Below, piece by piece: positions 1-11,834 of a DNA stretch of 64,000 bases (position 1 is the stretch's first letter; every line of letters starts with the position of its first letter). The stretch spans positions 913,260 to 977,259 of the forward strand of contig KB445791.1 in NCBI GenBank assembly GCA_000320605.2, written 5' to 3'. The notes beneath the pieces were generated by a model, which was not told where the DNA came from, ran no database searches, and worked only from the letters and a program-made list of their open reading frames with translations. The stretch is from Gelatoporia subvermispora B. Taxonomy: Eukaryota; Basidiomycota; Agaricomycetes; Polyporales; Gelatoporiaceae. A program made the position numbers and the translations under genes.

Positions 1-2230
1 GCGGCATCGACGACTTACCGACGCGGGTGGTCAAGCAGGAAGTGCAGTGCTTGATCCCGCTTCGAACCATCTTTCACGAATTTCGTCGACAACCAACTTG
101 AGTGATGTTAATGAGTGGGCCAAGTTACGGACTTTTGGGACTCACATGAGGAGCCGGAGGCTTGAAATAACATGAGGAGACTTCGTTAAGTTTATGCTCT
201 ACGCAAGCTTATTTCACCTACAATATCGGCTGGAATTGATTCGGCGATAAGTGATGGATCAGCATTCTTAGCAACTCAAAGCCACTCACCAATCCGTGAT
301 TTCCAGCCAAGATGGCAAAGATCATAGCGACTACGTACAAGAGTCAGGCTGGGATGTCCAAAGATACTAACACTGTAGTGGGACACACATATCATCAAGT
401 ACGCCCTTTGGAACGGAACCATCCCACTATAGTGCGAGTCAGATATTGGGGCATCAAGATTCAGATACCTGCACTCACACATCCACAAGACTCATTCCTC
501 CTCCTGTGTACGCCCCCGCAACCTGGCTACATCGACGTCGGTCACATGTGATCACTGCAGGTCATTTGTACACTTACAATAAGACAAACCTAGGAGCACT
601 TGAGGATGTGACTATTGTGATGGAGAAGAGGATACAGACCATGACTTATTCACCAGCCGGAACTGGCTGTCAAACACATCGTCGTACTTGTGGGTAGTAT
701 TCAACCAGGGAGCAATCAACGTGAACGTGATCAATTGCACGCCGATAAAGTACTGCGGAGATCAGCGTCATGTCAGCTTCCCGGAGCAGCTATTAGAGAA
801 AAATCTCGAACTCACGAGAATGACGAGGTAGCTCAAGAATCGGAGAGCCCGATATCTGTCAGACGAGCAGTCAATTTCTGTGACCTATCATCTGGTCAGC
901 AAAGACCATCTCCAACGTACTCAATCCCACCAAGTTCCTCCAACTGCTCATCAGTGAGATCCTCTGTGTTGAACTCCGAGTTGCGTCCAATAACCAGGTT
1001 CCCCAGCAGTGTCTCACTCAGCCACTTTCGCGTATGCCCGCGGGCCGTGGGACTCGGGCCATTCGCGAATGTGCGCTCCACATGCTTATACAAGTGGGGA
1101 AACATACGCTGTGCTATACGTTTAACTAGGTCGATGGGACCTGGGAAACCGCCTAGCCCTTGATCTTTCGGGCGCTGTCCGAATGGGAGCTGGTTTGTAG
1201 GCACAGAGGGGTCGTATGGCACGAAGGGCATTGTGGGCGCGATGATAGTCCGCCGACGTGGGATTGGCTTCCTCCTACGGAGATCGGACTCGACGAACTG
1301 CGGGGCACGCTGTGTGCGACTATCGAAGCGCGACATCGGGGACATGTGCGAAGATATGGACGAATGCCTTTCGCCGAGCGTATCCTGCCCGTCCATAGAC
1401 GGGCGCGCGTCGGATGAAGGCGACATCGGCGTGGGCGACTCCTGTAGCTCCCGGTCAGGCAGGGACAGACGGTCGTGCTCGGGCTGCATCGTCATGCCCA
1501 AGGCAATACCCAGCCCCAGACCTGTGCCACCGCCGCCTGCAAGCGCTGCTCCTATGCCCTCGGTCGCTTTGATGCGCTGGGTACCCGGCTGGCTATGCGG
1601 GGCGCTCTCGGGCAGAGGAATTGATCCTCCCTGCACCTCGATCTTGGGCACGTCAGGGCTTCCTGAGCCTCCGCCGAGGAGACTGAAGTTGCGCATAATC
1701 TTGCCCAATGTTAACTTCTTCCGGTGCACGTCAAGCACATGCTGGTGGAAGTAGTGCTTTCTGATCAGCACCATCACCCATGCGATGACGGTCTGATAAC
1801 AAGGGGTCAGTGGTTGCAAAAGACGATTGAAATTGGTCAATAAGACAGAACCAACCACATCACCAGCAAGTTGCAGAATGTATAAGATCACTTGCTGGAA
1901 CGGAGTAAGAGTACTCAAGTTGACGGTTGCTAGCCCGGTAACTGTCAGAGCAGAGTAGCATAGGAACAGGGCATCGATGAATGCTGCACACGTCAGGTAC
2001 GTCAGTTCTCAAATCAGTGCGTGTCACTCGGGATAGGGTGAATGTGCTCGCAGATGTGCATTCTTCATTGAGCATTTCGACTTACGGATGTGGAATTCGC
2101 CGTTTGCACCGTAAAATATACCTGCCGCTACCAGCGGAACTAGTAGAAAGTAGAGTAGATGTATACGGAAGAAGTTCGCCTCTTCCTCAATTCTTTGCCA
2201 TATTCGAGTCCAGTTGAAAGAGAGTGTCAT
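1..2230 (-). CDS. TRK1: TRK-family potassium transporter, C-terminus beyond the window
   Basis: Plasma-membrane K+ uptake protein of the fungal Trk/HKT superfamily. The start MTLSFNWTRIW at 2230 opens an exon with the first membrane helix (ending at 2086). Exon 2 (1983-921) holds the first pore loop (TVTGLATVNL) and the long hydrophilic cytosolic loop of about 250 residues usual in fungal TRKs. Small exons follow: 855-816 (YRALRFLSYLV), 752 downward (YFIGVQLITF), one near 538-496 with the second pore loop (AYTGGGMSLVD), one near 430-385 (GMVPFQRAYLMI), one around 325-290 with the third pore loop (AMIFAILAGNHGL), and one ending near position 17 (LHFLLDHPRR). The fragments look scattered only because of many short introns; I see no stop or frameshift that needs decay. 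Borders between about 620 and 20 are approximate. The family identity is strong; the choice of TRK1 over a paralogue is not decided. Confidence 0.9.
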
Positions 2231-3117
2231 CGTGGCGTACACGGTGCAAGCCCGAACGTCGCAAGTATACACAAACTCAGAAGTTCAGCAAAGCGTGGCG
2301 GCCGCCAAAATCGGCTACAGCAGATAGTAAGGATCAAGGGGAAAGGGTGGAAGACCTCCGGTGGGGGTGAAAGTAGTGTCGTGTGCGCAGGCGAGGGTCC
2401 CAGCTAAGGAGCGGTGAAGGCCCAGTGCATCGTCAAGTCGCCTGACTACACGCGTAGATGCAGAGGGGTGAATTCCGGGCGTTTCGATGAGCGTTGATAT
2501 CGCTGATATATATCGTTTCGTAAGAGCAGTTATGTGTTGGTGTTGAACAAGCCGCGGTGGCGGCGTTCGGGTTTGGAGGTCGACCCGAACGTGATTGCCA
2601 AACCGCGTGGGGCCGCGTTGTCTTGGTGCACAGCGCTGTACCTTCGCGCGGCAACCTCATGGAGATGCCGCATATCCAGTAGCACAGTACGCTGCATCAT
2701 AACGAAGTCAATCCCGGATGCACGATGGTTCAAGCTTCAAGAAGCGACATTGTGCAGATTTGTCAATCCTGCTCGGAAGTGTAGTTTCGCATAAAGTACA
2801 CGAGACATTGTGTGCTGATCGAGCCCCGCCGATCATACTAGATATCTACAGTTTACACACGGCAGCAACTCGTACCTACGTCATAAGTAAATGGTGTCTA
2901 CAGCAATCCACCCATGCAACCAGCCCCAATTTAAGACGGTCGTTGATTGCTTCTAGGTAGTGCCCGTGCAACCTGCATGGACGTTTAATATCATAGCTGC
3001 GGACCTCCTCTGCTACATGCGACGACCATGTGCACATGGTCATCGCTTTAGGTGCCTGAAGTGCCGTGTGTCACCCATCGTCAGTGGCAGGCGAGCCGCA
3101 CTTGAAACGGCATCTAG
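2231..3117. other. Intergenic: TRK upstream region and ATP11 downstream region
   Basis: No open frame here matches a family I recognise, and the short frames have no consistent splice joins. The stretch should contain the TRK promoter (right to left from 2231) and the ATP11 3' end. I see nothing else in it. Confidence 0.5.
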
Positions 3118-4316
3118 TTAGACCTTCACCGTTTTGAGGAGGTCTTCCCAGTTGAATTCGTCCGGGTTCTCGTGGAACTTTTGCAAAAGATTCTTGGCGC
3201 CTCCACTGTCTTGGTCGTTCCAAAGGTAGAATGCCTGTACAGACACCGCGAGTCTGTGGGCGTCTTCCTGCGAGAGCATAAACCGGCCGTCTCCCTCTGC
3301 TGCACCGCTCGATGCAGCAGAAGGTGTGATCTCCCCGCGAAGGAGAACGATGCCGTGAGACTGCGCGAGATCGGGGTAGTGCGTCATGACGAAGTATGGC
3401 GTAGCAAATGACTGCCGCAGCTTGTACTCCTGGAGAGGCGTGAAGAGAATGGTAGAGGTGTGCGGGTTTGACGATGCCTTCGGTGCAGAGAAGAGGTCGG
3501 TTGTACTCTTGGGCTCAGGGGGAGATCCGTGGAAGCTCCATTCCATGTAGTAGAACTCGTATGCCTGCTTATCCTTATCTTCTGCCCCGATGCTCTCCCT
3601 TGGTAGCGGCACGACGAAGCGAGGATAGCACTTGGCAGTCTCCAGCATGTTCTCGTAGGTCGCAACGGGCATTGAAGCGGATAAAAACCCACGTCCTGTA
3701 CCTCCAGTTCGAGAGCCATGGTAAGCATTCCAGAGCGCCGCAACCTGCTCCCCAGCAGTTGATGACGATAGCACTTTGTCGAGCTTCAAGATACTGTTCA
3801 AAGGCTACAGACGAGAACAGATGAGAGTCGGGTAGTAACAGCAGCAGGGCCTGGGAATCATACCTTTACAGGCGAGCTGTCCCTGCGTTCAGATGTTGCA
3901 CCAGAGTGACTCTGAGTCGATCCTTGTCGCTGTGGCGCTTGAAGCTCCTCTTGCTCCTTCAGCGCTGCAGCGGCCAATTCTTTCTGACGTCTCTCTTCTT
4001 TCTGACGCTCTTTCAGGCGGACCACCATGTCGGAGATTCCAACGCCCTCCCTATCTCATGGATCAACCAAGTTGAAGCAGTTGAAAAGGTCGATATCACA
4101 TTCTGAATAGCAGAAGACCATGACTCACTCCTCAGCTCGACGGTGCAATTTCTCCGCGTATTTTGCCTGATAATCGACCTTCGCCTGAGACTCGGTGCTG
4201 TTGTGTCTGCGCCATTGTCCCTGCCAGTGCCTGGATGTACTGTAGATAGATGAATACAACCGAGAACTAGGTGCTCGGTAGAGTGTGGGTAGACGATAAC
4301 TTGGTAAGAGAGACAT
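3118..4316 (-). CDS. ATP11: ATP11-type F1-ATPase assembly chaperone
   Basis: Mitochondrial matrix chaperone that binds free F1 beta subunit so that it can assemble with alpha into ATP synthase. There are three exons, 4316-4129, 4050-3864 and 3804-3118, totalling 353 residues. The N-terminus (MSLLPSYRLPTLYRAPSSR) is Arg/Ser/Tyr-rich without acids, as expected for a matrix presequence. A charged helix follows (YAEKLHRRAEE, then VRLKERQKEERRQKELAA). The ATP11 domain occupies the last exon, including TGRGFLSASMP, RFVVPLPR, EFYYMEW, TPYFVMTHYPDLAQSHG and IVLLRGEI, and it ends close to the usual family C-terminus. It is transcribed divergently from the F-box gene at 4581, with 264 bp between the start codons. 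Confidence 0.92.
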
Positions 4317-4580
4317 GGCAGGTCCCGAAGAATAAAGTGCACTTCACCGTCTGACAAGCGAGGGAGTATCTCACGTGATCAACGCGCTACGATTCACGGG
4401 GAGACGCGTTTCTCCAGACTTTGACGCGTCTCAACAGAGACCATCACTGCCTGCGGTCACGCTATCAGACAGTGTGATTCGGGCGGATCTTACACAGCTT
4501 TATGACTTGCCCATAATCCTTCGACTGCGTTGGGACCACCATATCCATACTATATCATTCTTCATCTCTAGCCGGTCGAG
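4317..4580. promoter_or_regulatory. Divergent ATP11 / F-box promoter with E-box and two ACGCGT sites
   Basis: The 264 bp between two divergent start codons carry a palindromic CACGTG at 4372-4377 and two ACGCGT palindromes at 4404-4409 and 4424-4429, exactly 20 bp apart. CACGTG is the classical bHLH (Cbf1/Pho4-like) site and ACGCGT the MluI cell-cycle box read by MBF in yeasts. Use of either by this fungus is inference. Confidence 0.4.
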
Positions 4581-5935
4581 ATGGCTAGCGTATCATTCGG
4601 CCACACTACCGCAGCCCTCGACACTAGTCACCCAGGCTTCCTCTGCAGACTTCCTCCGGAGCTCGTGGAAATCATAGGGGACTTCCTTGCGGACGATGCA
4701 GGGGCACTGATAGCATGTGGGCTAACATGTAGTCAGTTATACTTCATGTCCAGGACCCATCTTTTCCGAGATGTCATCCTTGAATCGGCATCCAAGTTAA
4801 ACCGTTTCACTGCCAGAAGTTGTCCTCGTCATAATTTCTATAGATTTGAGGAACTTCTGGACAAATCACCTCACATCGGCCAACATGTGAGAGATCTGCG
4901 TGCGTACCCATCGACCAATGCCGACGTCCGGATACTTTCATCCATCGCCCCATTGCTCGGGAAGGTCGAGGAGTTTCATTTGCACCCGGAGTTCCCGTCC
5001 TTTCCCGCCGCAGTCGAGTTTGCAAGCATTGGGCCAGTCAAACGTCTCAATATCAACATCCCGAGCCGGTGGTTTCTCTCGGAGCATAATATCACCATTC
5101 TATCCACTTATCTCGCGACCTTTCGAACCATCAATGACCTCACCTTAGGGAGTGACTCGCCGCTCCCTCACATTTCCAATGGAAGGGCTGCGCCGTTGAC
5201 CGAGGCCCTGTCCCGCATGTATTTGAGATGTCTCGTCTTCGAAGCCGGTGTGGCACCGTTATTAATCCACTGGATCACTGCATATCCACCCACCGGCATC
5301 GAATCCCTCATTATCCGGGAATACAACGGGCCCTTGAGTGACAACGTCCTCTGCATCCTCAATCGTGTCGCAGGCGGACTGGCACATCTCCACCTTACGT
5401 TGTCGCCTGAATTCAAAGCTGATCATATCCGTGCGTGCTGACTGTAATCTTCGTTCTTGAGCATCGGAATACCCGAGCTAATTGAACATCAGTAGTGAAC
5501 GGAGCCCTATACAACGCAATCGACTTGCTTCACCGCCTCACCTCCCTCTCAATCAAGGCCACACGAGCTGAAAGCAGATTCATCTCCCGCATTGTCACGC
5601 GCCTGCCCTCGCGACAGTTGGAGAGACTCAATCTTACGCTTGGATACCAGGGCCCTCAAAAGCTCGACTTGGTACTGCTTGCCAGCTGCAAGACCCTCGC
5701 ACGTAACCTGCAGGACATGCACCGTTTCCCCCGGCTTTCGGACGTGTTTATATATATACAAGGGACCGAGGACAGCGAACAGTCGTGGCAGACGATGGTA
5801 TCCTTGATCAGAGGCTACTTTTCTGAACTGCAAGCTCGCGGCATCCTTCAGCTAGAATGTAAGTGGGATATGCGACCCCTCCTTGGCTGTCGCTGACAAT
5901 GACGAGCAGGCGTCTTCTACGGCCATGCATACTAA
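4581..5935 (+). CDS. F-box protein with LRR-like C-terminal region
   Basis: Probable substrate adaptor of an SCF ubiquitin ligase. Exons are 4581-5430, 5493-5858 and 5910-5935, giving 413 residues. The F-box lies near residues 20-60 (CRLPPELVEIIGDFL, then CGLTCSQLYFMSRTHLFRD). The rest has spaced hydrophobic pieces (VEEFHLHPEF, VKRLNINIP, LTSLSIKATRA, LERLNLTLGY) like the degenerate leucine-rich repeats of the many F-box paralogues in Agaricomycetes. I prefer a third tiny exon because GTAAGT at 5859 and the CAG before 5910 give an ending LQLECVFYGHAY; reading through the intron instead ends at 5896. Neither substrate nor F-box partner can be inferred. It converges on MDV1, with 160 bp between stops. 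Confidence 0.82.
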
Positions 5936-6095
5936 TCATCCGGCAGCCCCCCCCCTCTTACCGTGCCGGTATGCATTGAAGGCTGCCACAGCGATACGTA
6001 GGGAATGATACAATGTTGCTTGGGTTCTAGATCTGCATAAACATAAGTCCTACCATTGATGCTGCGAGTCCATGGGGCATGTGTATAGAAAGTTT

Positions 6096-8753
6096 TCACA
6101 GGGCCCAGACTTTGACCACCGAGTCCCGACCGCCAGACACCATATAGCGGTCCATATACCGCAGCCGCTCGACGGGCTTTGTGTGTCCGTTTGTCATTAA
6201 TGTGGAGTGCTGCATACTTGTGCGGTTGTAGATCTAGCCCGCGGTTAATACCGAGACGGAATGCAAGTTCAAGGATGATGACAATACCTTTATACCATTT
6301 TCACCGGTTGCGGCGACGATCTTCCGAGTGTCGAACTGCAGGGCCGTGACAGCATGGTCGTACTTTAGCGTATCGAAGATACCGCCCGTTCGTAGATCCC
6401 AAATCTGTACCGTACACCAGTGAGTAGCAGTTCGGATATGCACAATCCGGATATGCACTTACGCGGATAGTCTTGTCCAGACTGCCACTAACGACATGTA
6501 GCTCGTCAAACTGCAGGCATGTCACCGGGCCAGTGTGCCCCAATAATGTTCGATGAGGCTGGCCTGTCCGCACTACATACCCACCGATTATCACTCCGTA
6601 TCGTGATTGAAATTGGTTCGTACTTACTGTCCCACATGCGGACCGCGCCATCGCCGCTCCCACTTACGAGCGCATAGCCCCAGAACTGCACAGCACCAAC
6701 GAAGTCCTCATACATCTCCCAGGTACCGTCCGCGTACGGGGGTGTCGGCACCGCGAAGTGGCCTGCAGCCGCGGCCGCTCCTGGGAAGAGATGGTTGGGC
6801 AAGGCCGCTCCTGGGACGGCGGCGGGTGGGTGCGAGATCGCCCAGAGGATGTCCATGGTCATGACGCATTGCCCGGTCGACAGGTCCCATTGGCGCATTG
6901 TCTTATCCGACGCGCCGGTGACCTACAGGAAGTTTAGACAAGCTCAATGAGCTAGGAGTACGTAAATTGGCCAAGTGGTCACTCACCAGACACTCGTCTT
7001 CGAAGTACAACGTAGACACCGCCTTCGTGTGCCCCTCCAAAACGCGGACAAGGGCAGCATCATTCCTGACTATTTCCTCTTTCACGTCCGAGGCACGGAT
7101 ACCGTTCGACTGTAGCGCGTCCTCGCCTGCCGTCTCATCCTCTTCCGCAATCTCGCTCAGGTTGAGCATCTCACCCTCGCCCTCCATATCATCTTCCACG
7201 CGCCTCAAGTCCCAGAAGCGCACCGTTCCGTCCTCGCCGCCCGTCAGGCATACATGGTCCTCAACTTGGATGCACTTCACCGTGCCACGGTGCCCGCGCA
7301 GCCGCCCGATTTCCTCGCCCGTGAGGAGATCCCATACGCGCGGCTGCGGGTCATCTTGTGATGCACTGACGAGCGTGCCATACGGCTCCGAAAAGTCGAG
7401 CGCGGTGATTGGGGTTTTATGTTCAGTGAGGGACTACCAGATAACCTGTGTTAGACAGTCCATTGGCAATATGGTCGTCAACATACCATGAACGCTACTC
7501 CTGGCGGTAGGTCATCATGTTCCGAGGGCAGGAATGCAGGGCCTTAGAGCGGAAGGTTAGTTCTAGGATTATGACATCATCTCTGCGGAGCTCACCTTTC
7601 CGCCTCCGTGAGCTATGCAGTGGATGAACAACTGCAGCAGGGTTATTCGGAGCTCGATCTGACGAGCCCTCCAGCTCGAGGCGCTCCTTTACGCCTTCGA
7701 CTTGAGAGAGATCAACGCCAAATTATGTGCGCGGGTCGCATGACTTACGCTCGTCGTCAAGTTCAAGTTCCTCCTCATGCAACTTCAAGAGGTCCTGCTC
7801 CAACTTGGCTCTCATAGCATCGAGTGCCTCAATCTTATGTGTGATCTCCTCAATCTCGTTGCTGATGAGAGCCTGTAGCGCATGAGCAAAGTATGAGAGT
7901 CGAAGGGATGTAGATACTCACTCTGCGAACGTGGAGGTTCTCCTTGTCACGTTCAATTTCGCGTGATTGTCGTTGAAGCTCATCCTTTCCGAATTTCTTC
8001 GTTGCAATTAGGCTCTGCCTCCCTCTCCGCCTGCCCTTTTCCTTGCCCCTCTTCTCCGCTCGTCCGACTACAACGACATCCTCCTCGCTCGCAACGCTCT
8101 CGGTGTCGTGGTCACCGTCTGCCGTGAGCATACCTCGGGCACTCATGCCGAGCCGCTTCAAGCCAAGCTTCGGCGTGTCGACATTACGTGTCTGCCGCCG
8201 CCGTACGCGGCTCTTGTCCGCGCTTGGGATGGTCGCATTGAAGCCACGTAGCAAGCTCACGTTCGAGGCGATGCCTTCGGGTTCTGGTACATCTTCTTGG
8301 AGTAGCTCCTCCGTCGCCTCGACAATTTGGAGGTCGCGCGAGGTGATGCGACGCGTTCCCAAGCCGAGACGCATCGGCGCCCTGCCCAGGGTGGCAAAAT
8401 CGAGCGCACGCGAATTTGAGCTTGGCCCAAGGGTCGAGCGCGACCGGTCTGAGACGGTCGCTGCATGATTCATCATCCGTGGAGTCATGATGACCGGGGC
8501 CACTGAGAGGAGCCAACGCAGAAGATGGATGGGTGAGCTTCATGAGATTACGAGCAACTAAATGATACGTGCAATCTGCTAGCAACCTGCTCGAGTCGTG
8601 TTTTCGGCCGCTGAACGGCGCCATGATGGCCTTGGAGACTACGTCGAGCTTGCTGGCGGCAGAGCTTGAGGAGCCTTCTGCCTTGGAGTCGCCTGCAGCG
8701 CGGTGGTCGCGTTTTCGTTCGTGCGATGTTCGACTGCTGCTTGAGTGCGCCAT
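6096..8753 (-). CDS. MDV1: Mitochondrial division protein Mdv1/Caf4 type (coiled coil plus WD40)
   Basis: Adaptor on the outer mitochondrial membrane that links Fis1 to the dynamin Dnm1 during fission. There are ten exons: 8753-8552, 8502-7922, 7872-7749, 7700-7596, 7542-7487, 7433-6987, 6922-6628, 6572-6463, 6404-6288 and 6233-6096, for 724 residues, close to the yeast protein's length. Order: a Ser-rich N-terminus ([16 protein letters not shown]), a basic middle region, a coiled coil in exon 3 ([19 protein letters not shown]), then WD40 blades starting with [19 protein letters not shown] and including [55 protein letters not shown] and [13 protein letters not shown], ending [12 protein letters not shown]. 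An acidic insert ([20 protein letters not shown]) sits after the second blade. The gene looks intact. Caf4 is a paralogue confined to yeasts, so MDV1 is the better name. Confidence 0.93.
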
Positions 8754-9158
8754 GATGGCCGCACAGGTTGGGAACGCGAGATGGAGAGAGAGACTGAGAG
8801 TCTTTCGGACGCCTCTCGCGTCGCGAGCGCGTGTCGGCTTTCACCGGCGTCTATGGGACTACCTGCTTCCGCCTACCCTTGCCTACCCTTGCATGGCATT
8901 ATATTGGCCGTACCACCCGTCGATCAGTGCAAAGGTTTTGCATTCGTGGCCTGAGCAGCTCCTTCGACTTCGTAACACTCTTGGGCTTGTGTCAGTGGGC
9001 GCAGCACCGCGCATCGTCTGAGCTCGCTGGAATCGCTCTAGTCCCATCATGCCCTGGAACATACCAAAGCCAGAAGCTAGAAATAGTTCCGAAGCCACAA
9101 ATGCAACTACAGGTAAGCATACTTGTATCACATAGGCGTCTTTGCAACCGTGTATTGA
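8754..9158. other. Divergent upstream region of MDV1
   Basis: Between the MDV1 start and the first usable part of the next plus-strand gene. It contains a 10-bp direct repeat (CTACCCTTGC ending at 8880 and 8890) but no recognisable coding segment. The undetermined 5' exon(s) of the coiled-coil gene to the right may begin here; an ATG at 9049 followed by GTAAGC at 9114 is one possibility. Confidence 0.35.
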
Positions 9159-10139
9159 TTGGCGAGAGCGCTGGAAGCGAATGCTTTTGACCCACTACTA
9201 CCGCTGCAGCCACTCTCTTCAGAAGGCAAAGAGTGTCACAGATTGCAAGGTACCGAGTGGCTAGCTTCAACTGGAGCCTACTTCTACAAGTCTCACACAC
9301 AAGCCCCAGATGAGGCGACTGCACATATCCCAGTGTATCTGTTACCCCAGCAGAGTGAAAGTGCGGGAATGCTCGACATTCTGACTGATATTGCAGCTGC
9401 CCTTGAGATCGAGGACCTCTCGTTCACGAGGTAGCATCCAAACAAAGCGGTACTGGTTCAATCACTCATAGTTAGCATTAGTTATACCTCTGCGATCGAT
9501 CATCTGCAAGACGACGAATTGTCCCAGAAACTGTCATCGCTCCACTTAAAGCAGGCTGAACGCGAATTGCGTACTCATTTAGTCGGTGCAAAACACGAAG
9601 AAGCCCTCATCCGCAAGTGCGCTGTTGCTACCTCGTCCAATACCACAGGCAGACAACTCCTTGGTCTAGGTGGCTGCTAACACTGCAGGCACAACCGGGT
9701 ACAGGGAATACGCCAGAGACCTTGGAGAGACGCAAACTGGCACACAGTGCGAAAGCTAAAGAATACCAGAAAGAACTAGCGGCCACAACAGTGACGTATA
9801 CTATTTTTCCCGGCTAACATCATCCTAGCTGATATTCGATATGAAGACCAAGATGCCGCGCGATGTTGTTGCGACCGTCTCGGTGCTTGCGGAATGGCAG
9901 AAACAATTGCGAAGTAAAGACAGAGAACTTCAAACCAAGAGGGCGAAAGTGCAGGCATACCAAGGCCTTCCACCGGTGTGTAAATGTGATACATTCGGAT
10001 AGTACTAGCAGACAAGACATTATCATCGGTAGAACCTCGAGCTCGCAAGACATGAGCTCATGAAGGCCCGCGATGAGCAGACAAAATTGATACAATTAAG
10101 GGAGAGACTTCTATCGCGCATGGCGGATGGTGTGAATTG
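9159..10139 (+). CDS. Coiled-coil protein resembling augmin subunit HAUS1 (tentative)
   Basis: Several exons in one direction encode a continuous helical protein. One near 9349-9433 reads SAGMLDILTDIAAALEIEDL. One starting at 9475 reads SISYTSAIDHLQDDELSQK and ends HEEALIRK. One near 9690-9800 includes TPETLERRKLAHSAKAKEYQ. One near 9830-9976 includes VVATVSVLAEWQKQLRSKDR and ends AKVQAYQGLPP. The last, about 10036-10139, reads NLELARHELMKARDEQTKL and ends MADGVN. The QGLPPxL step followed by a short helix is how I remember fungal HAUS1 homologues, which act in microtubule branching in the spindle. That match is from memory and unverified. The N-terminus and the intron near 9617 are unresolved. 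Confidence 0.45.
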
Positions 10140-10456
10140 ATGCGTACCATCGATGATCGCATACAATCTGTATTGTAAGGTGTCATGATTGAATCGGAAA
10201 TGGTTACTGCAACATCACACGTAGCAAGGCACATGTCACGTCTTGATCCTAAACGAGCGCTGACCATCTTTCGCAAGGCGCGTTGCAAGTTGAAGCGTCG
10301 AAAAGCGACAAGGAAGTGTAGATGAATGCCAGAGAATGTGGAAAGGTAAACGAAGAGAGGGCATACGGTGAGTGACTAGCTGCACTGCGAAGGAAGGTAG
10401 ACAGATCGCACCCTCTTGACGGATATTGAGGGAGAAGAGTCTGAGATGGTTAAGTA
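10140..10456. other. Intergenic, convergent 3' ends
   Basis: Lies between the stop of the coiled-coil gene (plus) and the stop of a small minus-strand gene. I see no coding signal or repeat in it. Confidence 0.4.
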
Positions 10457-11019
10457 CTAGTCCTCGAGGTATAATGCGGTCAATGTCGCTTCCTTGTGCT
10501 CCATAGCAGTTGTTAGATGCCTCACGGCAGTTTCTAGAGCCTCTACATCCATCATATAGCGCTGGATAGACTCCTGAAGCTTTACAGTAAATATCTTGGA
10601 CCGAATATTGATCAATGTCTTGGTAGGTGATGACGGAACGGGTTTAGCGGGGAGTAACGACGTACCAACTAACAATATGACGGAGAACTGTCGGTCTTCA
10701 GACAAATGCAAGCTTAGTAAAGTGTAGGCCGACCAGTGGCAGGTGGGGATTCTGTCGGGAAGTTCTCCATGTCGTTCATGAAGACATCAGTCCTGTGAGG
10801 TATTGCGGGCAAACCCGACGTAGGCGCGTCGTTACGAATGTATTCGACCTGGCGGGCACAGTGCCAGAAGCAAGAGAGTCGACGAATCCAAGTTTTCCAC
10901 TTATAAGCTCCCAAGCTGACGTGTCACCCTGTACCTAAAACAAGTATGTAGGCGAATGTGAGTGACCAAGGTGAACTCAGTAATCTTCAAGAGCTACTCA
11001 CTGGGGCGGGCCCTCCCAT
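10457..11019 (-). CDS. Small hypothetical gene, exons uncertain
   Basis: I do not recognise this protein. Three pieces on the minus strand look coding. The first begins at ATG 11019 (MGGPAP) and splices at a good GTGAGT. The second, from about 10926, reads VQGDTSAWELISGKLG. The last ends at 10457 with a helical stretch reading KIFTVKLQESIQRYMMDVE, then ALETAVRHLTTAMEHK and ATLTALYLED before the stop. The C-terminal piece looks like a short amphipathic coiled coil. How the middle joins to it is not clear, since two frames stay open between 10715 and 10910. A small subunit of a larger complex is plausible but not shown. Confidence 0.3.
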
Positions 11020-11834
11020 ATTCGCGACTTCGACCTAAAGCAGATATAAGTCAATTTGATACCCATTGAGGGTGAGCCGACCAGGTTCAAGTACTAAGTC
11101 TCCTATCACCAATCATATGCCACTCTTCCAACGCGGCGTTGAACGCGTCTCGATCTAGTGGTGCTGAAACCCCAGCTGGGGTTTGCCAAGCCTGTGTTGC
11201 CTGTTGTCTGCTCAGATATCGTTTCCAGCAAACCTCAGTGCAACGCTTAGAAATAAGCGGTGGTGGACACTGGACGGCGGGTCAAGCAGTGATGGTGCGT
11301 TTTAAAACGTTAAAGGCAGCAACGCGTGCGCATCATATGTACGAGCGCCGGCCGGATGTAGCGGCCCTTACTTCCGTGAGTGATCAAGACAACTTGAAGA
11401 GTAAGACGCAATCAATGTCGGTTCATCGGTGCGAATGCACCAGGATATCACTGCAGGACCATGTCAGCCCTCGTTACGAAGGATATTATTACTCCCCAGA
11501 TGGAGTAAGGACGTGCGACCCATTGCTGCCAGCACGTTCCATTGTTTTCTCAGAGCCGCTTAGTGACGTCACTACCGCGCAATGCTTGGCGGACGAGAGA
11601 TATCGAACAACTTCCTTGAGAAATTCTAGATAAGTATGGCAAAGAATACTAACCCAAACCAACGTAATTCCGCCTTGGAAAGTGGAACGTGTGCTAAATG
11701 CGACACACGAACGTCTATGTGCCACCAATCGTCCCGAATTATTTTCGTCAAGTGTCCGTAGACCTTTCTAGCCCAACCCGCTTCAGCTCATACTACCCGA
11801 AATCGCATTTGAACGCGGAGATTGTGCGGAATGC
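11020..11834. other. Intergenic, no supported gene
   Basis: Includes a plus-strand open frame at 11139-11633 (up to 164 codons) with no ATG-anchored family similarity and codon choice unlike the neighbours. I regard it as chance. No repeats or RNA genes are evident. Confidence 0.35.

Noticed and set aside
1..920. TRK transporter C-terminal part looking like a decayed pseudogene with scattered frames
   Set aside because: Each frame change coincides with GT..AG borders and the pieces (YRALRFL, AYTGGGMSLVD, GMVPFQRAYLMI, LAGNHGL, LHFLLDHPRR) follow the family order without a required stop.
6096..8753. Apparent frameshifts in the MDV1 gene
   Set aside because: Ten exons with consensus splice sites total a multiple of three and give a full-length protein.
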